Source of the DNA: an uncultured Lachnospiraceae bacterium
Lineage (GTDB): Bacteria; Bacillota; Clostridia; Lachnospirales; Lachnospiraceae
NCBI GenBank assembly: GCA_910587765.1
Contig: CAJUNR010000060.1
Coordinates: forward strand, 1 to 11,471
Reading direction: 5' to 3'
Length of the DNA: 11,471 nt
The notes below the pieces were generated by a model. The model was not told the DNA's origin and did not search any database. It saw only the letters and a list, made by a program, of their open reading frames with translations. The translations under genes were made by a program, and so were the position numbers. Below, in pieces: positions 7,283-11,471 of this stretch. Positions within the stretch are counted from its first letter, which is position 1. Each line of letters begins with the position of its first letter.

Positions 7283-8431
7283 TTACTGGTTAAAAAAATC
7301 GTATTGACGGTACAGGATCATTCCGTTTTTTATGGTCATCATGGGCCGCAGTATCCGGTTCCCCTCCATGCGGCCGCCGTAATGATCTCTGAACAGAATT
7401 TTCTTTTTCTCTACACGGAACAGGGCCAGATCTGCAGGAGCTCCGGGAACGAGAAAACCTTCCGGGCGGTAACCGGTCTGCCTGGCCGGAATGGTGGTCA
7501 CCCGGGGCAGCAGTTCCTCAAAGCTCATACCAAGATTCAAAAGTTCCGTCAGAATGTGGGCCAGAGAGTAGGCCGGCGGTTTCATGAAGGAGAGCGTACT
7601 CAGGTCGGAGGATATGATATCCGGAAGAAAACCTTCCGAGATCGCCGTTTTTGCTACATCTAGGGAAAAATTCATACTGCCGTGTGCGCAGTCAAAGAGA
7701 ATTCCCCGTTTCTGTGCTTCCAGTACTTCGGGAAGCACACGGCCGTTTTCTCCCAGAATCGTATGTCCTTTTTTATGAAAACAATGGCAGAATACATCTC
7801 CTTTCCGAAGGATCTCCAGGGTGTCCCGGACCTCGCCGGGGGAATCCGTTGCATGGACCACCACCGGAAGCCCGGCTTCCTCTGCCGTTTTTACAGCCTC
7901 CTTCAGAGGCAGAAGCCCTCTTTCCTTTACGATTTCCCGGCTTTGCCGCACTTTGATGGCGACGATCACTCCTTTATATTTTTCGCATAATCTCAGGATC
8001 TGATCCCGCTGATACAGTGCAGGGTCCATATTTTCCAGATAGTACACTCCGGGCTGTCCGGCGCTGCAGATATTCAGCATTGCTTTTACGCTGACCGTGC
8101 CGTGCAGAATCTCATTTCGGTAAAATCCTTCAAAGCCGGATACCCCTGCGGAACCGCCGTCAACAACCGTTGTAACTCCGCTGGTGGCGGCCGGGAGATC
8201 GGGATGCAGTGCAAATTCACATCCGCCGGTGAATACATGCATGTGGTAATCGGTCAGTCCGGGAACCACACAGCATCCATGCGCATCGATTACCTGAACT
8301 GCTTCCTCTTCCTCCGCAGTTCCGACGGAACGGATCCTTCCGTTTTGAACCGCAAGACTGCCGGTCTGACAGATGCCTGCTGCCGGATCCATCAGGGTGC
8401 CGTTTTGAATCAGAATGTCGTATTTTGCCAT
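7283..8431 (-). CDS. Amidohydrolase/deacetylase family metallohydrolase (COG3964 type)
   Basis: This 382-residue member of the amidohydrolase superfamily resembles dihydroorotases but is of the COG3964 deacetylase type. The metal site can be read in order: HxH at residues 63 and 65 (LTDYHMHVF), Lys 160 (VIVAIKVR, the likely carboxylated bridging lysine), His 193 (PVVVHATDSPGE), His 216 (FCHCFH) and Asp 276 (IISSDLST). The N-terminal MAKYDILIQNGTLMDP and C-terminal PGAPADLALF make the usual small beta domain. A characterised member, Atu3266, is reported to hydrolyse acetyl-(R)-mandelate, so hydrolysis of an acylated hydroxyacid or amino acid is plausible. A strong GGGAGGTGA precedes the ATG, 17 bases after the RraA-like gene. 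Automatic annotation as dihydroorotase would probably be wrong, since no pyrimidine genes are nearby. Confidence 0.9.
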   Translation of the reverse strand: MAKYDILIQNGTLMDPAAGICQTGSLAVQNGRIRSVGTAEEEEAVQVIDAHGCCVVPGLTDYHMHVFTGGCEFALHPDLPAATSGVTTVVDGGSAGVSGFEGFYRNEILHGTVSVKAMLNICSAGQPGVYYLENMDPALYQRDQILRLCEKYKGVIVAIKVRQSREIVKERGLLPLKEAVKTAEEAGLPVVVHATDSPGEVRDTLEILRKGDVFCHCFHKKGHTILGENGRVLPEVLEAQKRGILFDCAHGSMNFSLDVAKTAISEGFLPDIISSDLSTLSFMKPPAYSLAHILTELLNLGMSFEELLPRVTTIPARQTGYRPEGFLVPGAPADLALFRVEKKKILFRDHYGGRMEGNRILRPMMTIKNGMILYRQYDFFNQ

Positions 8432-8448
8432 AATTCACCTCCCTGGCA

Positions 8449-9129
8449 TCAGTTTATGATTTCACAGTTGATCTCTTTGAGTTTTTCGCTTACCCACGGC
8501 CTAAGATAGGCGCCGTTTTCCAGAATTTCCTTCATGATTGCCGTTTCTTTTTTTTCGGTTTCCAGAACGGCGTCGGCAACTTCCCCGGCAATCTCAGGAG
8601 CAATAATGACGATGCCGTCCTGGTCTCCCACAATAATGTCTCCGGGACGCACCGTTTTTCCGCCGATGACAACCGGTACGTTGATCTCTCCAGGACCGTT
8701 CTTATAGGGACCGTCAGGGGTTACGCTGCGTGCGTAGACAGGGAAATTGTCCATCTGAGAGATCCCGTCACAGTCACGGATCGCTCCGTCGCACACGATC
8801 CCTGCGATGCCCCGGGATCTGCAGTAGGCAGCCATCAGTTCGCCGAAAATTGCCCGGTTTTCAAATCCGCCTGCATCAATCAGGATGACATCGCCCGGTT
8901 TTGCCAGATCCATGGCCGCGTGAAACATGAGGTTATCTCCCTGGGGAACACGGATGGTAAAGGCGGTTCCGAGAAGCTGCCCTTTTCCGATGGGAACAAT
9001 GGAAGCATCTACGGCGGCCGTTCTTCCCATATTATCGTCAATATTGGCAACCGGCATTCCCCGGAAACGTTTCACCAGCTCCGGATCCGGCCTTTTGAAA
9101 TCTTTTATGATTCTGCATGCTGTATACAT
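8449..9129 (-). CDS. RraA-like protein (HMG/CHA aldolase or oxaloacetate decarboxylase type)
   Basis: This 226-residue protein has the RraA/MenG-like fold. The active-site pattern of the catalytic branch is intact: GGFENRAIFGELM (Gly 96-Glu 97-Leu 98), then CRSRGIAGIVCDGAIRD with Arg 106-Gly 107, Asp 114 and Arg 118-Asp 119. In class II pyruvate aldolases of this family, these residues bind Mg2+ and the pyruvate enolate for retro-aldol cleavage or oxaloacetate decarboxylation. Their presence argues for an enzyme, not the RNase E inhibitor RraA. An AAAGGA site precedes the ATG at somewhat long spacing. The gene lies between a 2-hydroxyacid dehydrogenase and an amidohydrolase in the operon, which fits a step on a 2-oxoacid. 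The exact substrate is not known. Confidence 0.88.
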   Translation of the reverse strand: MYTACRIIKDFKRPDPELVKRFRGMPVANIDDNMGRTAAVDASIVPIGKGQLLGTAFTIRVPQGDNLMFHAAMDLAKPGDVILIDAGGFENRAIFGELMAAYCRSRGIAGIVCDGAIRDCDGISQMDNFPVYARSVTPDGPYKNGPGEINVPVVIGGKTVRPGDIIVGDQDGIVIIAPEIAGEVADAVLETEKKETAIMKEILENGAYLRPWVSEKLKEINCEIIN

Positions 9130-9155
9130 TGGCTCTTATTCCTTTCTGCACCGGC

Positions 9156-10172
9156 TTATACAAACTGATAGTTTGCTGCTGCAGCCAGCACTTTTTTGTC
9201 TGCCACATTTCGGAGCGGGATTTGTCCCCGGGTGACGGCTGCAGGCAGCAGCTCGCATACCATTCGGATCTGTTCCTTTTTGGAGCCGGTTCCGTAAGAT
9301 CCGCTGTGCGGATTCAAAATGACGTTATCCATGTGCAGCAGCGGATCATCTTTTTGAATAGGCTCTGTTTCCAGCGTGTCAAGCCCGGCGCCGCGGATCT
9401 CGCCGTTTTGCAGCGCCCAGGCCAGGTCGTTCTGGTTGATGACCGGTCCCCGGGAAGTATTGATGATCATGGCATGATTTTTCATTCTGCAAAAAGCGTC
9501 TCTGTTGAATATATGCATGGTTTCGGGCGTCAGGTTTACATGGATCGAAATGATGTCGCTCTGTGCGAGCATTTCTTCAAAAGAAACAAATGTAATGTAC
9601 GGATACTGTTTTTTTACCTCCTCGGATACGTAAGGGTCGCAGGATATGATGCGGGTGCCAAAGCCTCCGTGGAAGATCTCCTGAAGATGTTTTCCGGCAG
9701 CCCCGAATCCATACAGACCAAGAGTCATTTCCCGGACATCCCCTGGCAGCAGATACTGACATTTGGGCCAGTTTCCTTTTCGGATCTCCCGGTCATAATA
9801 AACCGTGTTTCTGACCAGGGCCATGATCATGGCGGTGGCCAGATCCGCCAGTTCCCTGGCACAGAATCCGGGAAGGTTGAATACGATGACGCCAAGCTCT
9901 GCAGCGGCTTCCAGATCGATGGAATTGACCCCGACTCCGAAGCGCTGAATAAATTTCAGTTCGGGAAGCGCTTCGAGTACTTTTCTGGTAATGGGCGGGT
10001 TGCCGGTTCCAAGGATTGCCAGCGCCCCCCTGCAGCCGTCTATCATCTCATCTTCGGACATAAAATGCTGCCGTTCCAGCTCGATACCGGCTTTCCGGTA
10101 GGCATTTTCAATCGCATCCAGCTCCTGTTCCGTTACACTGCCATAATTTTTATCAACAACAATGGCTTTCAT
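9156..10172 (-). CDS. D-isomer-specific 2-hydroxyacid dehydrogenase
   Basis: This 338-residue NAD(P)-dependent dehydrogenase oxidises or reduces the D-2-hydroxyacid/2-oxoacid pair and is related to phosphoglycerate and hydroxypyruvate reductases. The Rossmann motif is LYGFGAAGK (Gly 155, 157, 160), and Asp 179 in IISCDPY suggests NAD over NADP. The catalytic triad is visible: Arg 241 (NTSRGP), Glu 270 (LETEP) and His 289 (NPHSG). The frame stays open a further 29 codons upstream, but the start at 10172 is chosen because AAAAGGAG lies just before it and the protein then begins MKAIVVD, as in relatives. It is the first gene of the operon, facing a divergent LysR-type gene. Length and domain order are normal. 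The substrate is not predictable from sequence. Confidence 0.92.
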   Translation of the reverse strand: MKAIVVDKNYGSVTEQELDAIENAYRKAGIELERQHFMSEDEMIDGCRGALAILGTGNPPITRKVLEALPELKFIQRFGVGVNSIDLEAAAELGVIVFNLPGFCARELADLATAMIMALVRNTVYYDREIRKGNWPKCQYLLPGDVREMTLGLYGFGAAGKHLQEIFHGGFGTRIISCDPYVSEEVKKQYPYITFVSFEEMLAQSDIISIHVNLTPETMHIFNRDAFCRMKNHAMIINTSRGPVINQNDLAWALQNGEIRGAGLDTLETEPIQKDDPLLHMDNVILNPHSGSYGTGSKKEQIRMVCELLPAAVTRGQIPLRNVADKKVLAAAANYQFV

Positions 10173-10253
10173 TCTTACTCCTTTTAATATAATTTTAAAC
10201 TTATAGATCTGCAGATGTTCCGTTGCAAATAAGAAATTACATTTTTTACAAAA

Positions 10254-10294
10254 AAGCAATAATTATCCGGAAAAAGTTGTGCACTTTATTGCTT
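10254..10294. promoter_or_regulatory. 9-bp inverted repeat in the divergent region, candidate operator
   Basis: AAGCAATAA (10254-10262) and TTATTGCTT (10286-10294) form a perfect 9-bp inverted repeat with a 23-base spacer. It lies downstream of the predicted operon start site, inside a leader of roughly 125 bases. Related GCAAATA half-sites occur at 10225-10231 and 10330-10336, suggesting that one protein recognises them all, probably the LysR-type regulator encoded at 10389. Confidence 0.4.
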
Positions 10295-10304
10295 CTGTAT
10301 CTTT

Positions 10305-10333
10305 ATCATAACGGTAATGCTTGCAAAAAGCAA
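10305..10333 (-). promoter_or_regulatory. Candidate promoter of the six-gene operon
   Basis: On the - strand, TTGCTT (10333-10328) is followed after exactly 17 bases by TATGAT (10310-10305), a good sigma-70/SigA-type match. The -35 overlaps a TTGC-N5-GCAA dyad (10321-10333), which fits the T-N11-A pattern of LysR boxes. This suggests LysR control of the operon. Based on consensus matching only. Confidence 0.45.
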
Positions 10334-10349
10334 ATACGAAAGGTATTAT
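10321..10349 (+). promoter_or_regulatory. Candidate promoter of the divergent LysR-type gene, with LysR box
   Basis: TTGCAA (10321-10326) and TATTAT (10344-10349) are spaced by 17 bases. A second -10-like TATAAT lies at 10356-10361. The -35 sits inside the dyad TTGC-N5-GCAA (10321-10333), which is also next to the operon -35, so binding here could both repress the regulator gene and control the operon. This is the classic layout for a LysR-type gene facing its target. Confidence 0.45.
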
Positions 10350-10388
10350 ATCAGGTATAATGTAAAAGTTATATAAGAGGAGGAAGTT

Positions 10389-11324
10389 ATGTCGGCGCCT
10401 AATTATGAGTATTTTGTCAGGATCGTGGAAACCGGGAGTCTTACAAAGGCGGCGGAAAAGCTGTATATTTCTCAGCCGTCTCTCAGTCAGTATCTGAAGA
10501 GACTGGAGAACAGCCTGGGGGTCGAACTGTTTGACCGCGGGGCCCTGCCGCTGCGTCTGAGCTTTGCAGGCGAGCGCTATTATGAGTATGTGCTTCAGAT
10601 GATGAAGCTGGAAGAAAATATGAGAAGAGAGCTTCAGGATATTAAAAATCAGGAATCCGGAGTGCTGCGGCTTGGGGTGGCGCTGTGGCGTGGCGCCTGT
10701 CTGCTTCCGGATGTGTTTCCGTATTTTCATGAGCATTATCCGGGGATCCGTGTGGAACTGACAGAGGGTCGGACCAGTCAGCTTGTCAATGCTCTGACAA
10801 ATGACAAAATTGATATTGCGATCATGAATCTGCCGGCATTGATGAACTACAGTACGCTGACCTGCGAGACGATTTTTGAAGAACCGATTCTTCTGGCGGC
10901 GCCTGCGGAACATCCCTGCGTACAGCGGATACTTGCCGACGGCGCCTGCCGGCATTCTTATCCTGTCGCAACGCTTGATCTTGTAAAAGAGATTCCCCTG
11001 ATCCTTACAAAACCGGGGCAGAATCTGACGGTTGCGGTAACGCATGCGCTTGGAAAATACCGGATAGAGCCGGACATCCTTCTGGAGACCGGCAATCTGA
11101 CGACAGCGATCAATCTGGTCGCCACGGGAGTTGCCTGCACCTTTGTGCCGGGAGAGGGGGCCAAGGTGTGCATTCACCCGGGCAGAGTCACCTATTTTCT
11201 GGTAGACCTTCCGGAGCTGATCTGGCCGCTGGCCGCCGTATTCCGGAAGGATGTCTATCTTTCCCGGATCAGCCGGCTGTTTATTGATACGCTGAAAATA
11301 CTTCTGGGGATTAAATTTGAGTAA
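10389..11324 (+). CDS. LysR-type transcriptional regulator of the TRAP/catabolic operon
   Basis: This 311-residue LysR-type regulator has its N-terminal winged helix-turn-helix at about residues 1-60 (YFVRIVETGSLTKAAEKLY, ISQPSLSQYLKRLENSLGVE, LFDRG). A linker helix follows, then the effector-binding domain from about residue 90 (GVLRLGVALWRGACLLPDVF) to the C-terminus. GAGGAGG with 5-base spacing fixes the ATG. It is transcribed away from the six-gene operon with 216 bases between the start codons, which strongly suggests that it controls that operon and itself. The ligand is probably the imported acid or a pathway intermediate, as is usual in the family. The gene is followed within 7 bases by the inverted-repeat element at 11331. 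Confidence 0.92.
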   Translation: MSAPNYEYFVRIVETGSLTKAAEKLYISQPSLSQYLKRLENSLGVELFDRGALPLRLSFAGERYYEYVLQMMKLEENMRRELQDIKNQESGVLRLGVALWRGACLLPDVFPYFHEHYPGIRVELTEGRTSQLVNALTNDKIDIAIMNLPALMNYSTLTCETIFEEPILLAAPAEHPCVQRILADGACRHSYPVATLDLVKEIPLILTKPGQNLTVAVTHALGKYRIEPDILLETGNLTTAINLVATGVACTFVPGEGAKVCIHPGRVTYFLVDLPELIWPLAAVFRKDVYLSRISRLFIDTLKILLGIKFE

Positions 11325-11330
11325 TCAGAC

Positions 11331-11471
11331 GTAACAGTTCAGCCCAGGACTTTGCATTTACTGCAAAGTCCGTGAAAACACGTAAATTGAGCCAGGGGAA
11401 TCTGCCCCTCGCCGAAGGCGATTTGGAATGGGCAGATCCCGTAACAGGGAAGCCGAAGGCTGAACTGTTAC
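11331..11471. repeat. Palindromic, multi-hairpin element (MITE-like repeat or structured RNA)
   Basis: A perfect 14-bp inverted repeat, GTAACAGTTCAGCC (11331-11344) and GGCTGAACTGTTAC (11458-11471), bounds the element. Inside are a perfect 10-bp hairpin, GGACTTTGCA 11347-11356 with TGCAAAGTCC 11362-11371; a small GTG-AAAA-CAC hairpin 11372-11381; and an 8-bp stem, ATCTGCCC 11400-11407 with GGGCAGAT 11430-11437, which encloses TCGCC-GAA-GGCGA (11409-11421). The piece is non-coding as far as I can see and begins 7 bases after the regulator's stop codon. The inverted repeat ends exactly at the window edge, so the element may extend further. It could act as the regulator's transcription end, a mobile MITE-like repeat, or a structured RNA. 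I cannot name a family. Confidence 0.65.

Noticed and set aside
9117..10187. A 356-codon + strand open frame opposite the 2-hydroxyacid dehydrogenase
   Set aside because: It is antisense to a gene with complete catalytic motifs. Its translation has no recognisable domain and it lacks a ribosome binding site, so it is a codon-use shadow.
10263..11177. A 304-codon - strand open frame opposite the LysR-type gene
   Set aside because: It is antisense to a well-supported regulator. The product is rich in Arg, His and Gln with no family pattern.
11331..11471. Integron attC site, suggested by the length and imperfect symmetry
   Set aside because: The ends do not fit the RYYYAAC/GTTRRRY core sites and there is no integrase or gene cassette nearby.
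11331..11471. CRISPR array, suggested by the repeated short motifs
   Set aside because: Repeats are inverted and nested, not regularly spaced direct repeats, and no cas genes are present.

Overview
The window looks like a chromosomal stretch of a Gram-positive Clostridia-type bacterium, most likely of the Lachnospiraceae kind. Nearly every gene has a strong AGGAGG-like ribosome binding site, GC content is roughly balanced, and the solute-binding protein carries a lipobox. This placement is inferred from style, not from a database match.

Left part (1-2217): the last 41 codons of an unidentified + strand gene, a probable terminator, a LysR-type regulator (394-1278), then a MurR/RpiR-type regulator (1331-2064). 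The RpiR-type gene is split by a -1 frameshift that one extra A would repair. Middle part (2210-4373): an NTF2/SnoaL-like small protein; about 470 bases of apparently degraded DNA with no convincing gene; an N-terminally truncated SMI1/KNR4 (SUKH) fragment; a tiny possible ORF; and an intact SUKH protein. No toxin gene is visible, so these look like orphan immunity-type genes. A hairpin between the convergent transcription units closes this part.

Right part (4374-10172, all on the - strand): a compact six-gene catabolic operon. In transcription order it encodes a D-isomer 2-hydroxyacid dehydrogenase, an RraA-like aldolase/decarboxylase, a COG3964-type amidohydrolase/deacetylase, and the three TRAP transporter parts DctP, DctQ and DctM. 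Spacing is tight (17-30 bases, and a 4-base TTGA overlap between dctQ and dctM). A LysR-type regulator (10389-11324) is transcribed divergently, and the 216-base gap between them holds overlapping back-to-back promoters and repeated GCAA-type half-sites. My reading is that the TRAP transporter imports a carboxylate, possibly an acylated hydroxyacid. The amidohydrolase would deacylate it, the dehydrogenase would oxidise the 2-hydroxyacid, and the RraA-like enzyme would cleave or decarboxylate the oxoacid. The families are well supported; the substrate and the order of steps are inference.

Right edge (11331-11471): a 141-base, highly self-complementary element bounded by a perfect 14-base inverted repeat and packed with internal hairpins. 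This is the most unusual feature of the window. It may be a MITE-like repeat or a structured RNA, and it ends exactly at the window edge, so its true right boundary is unknown.
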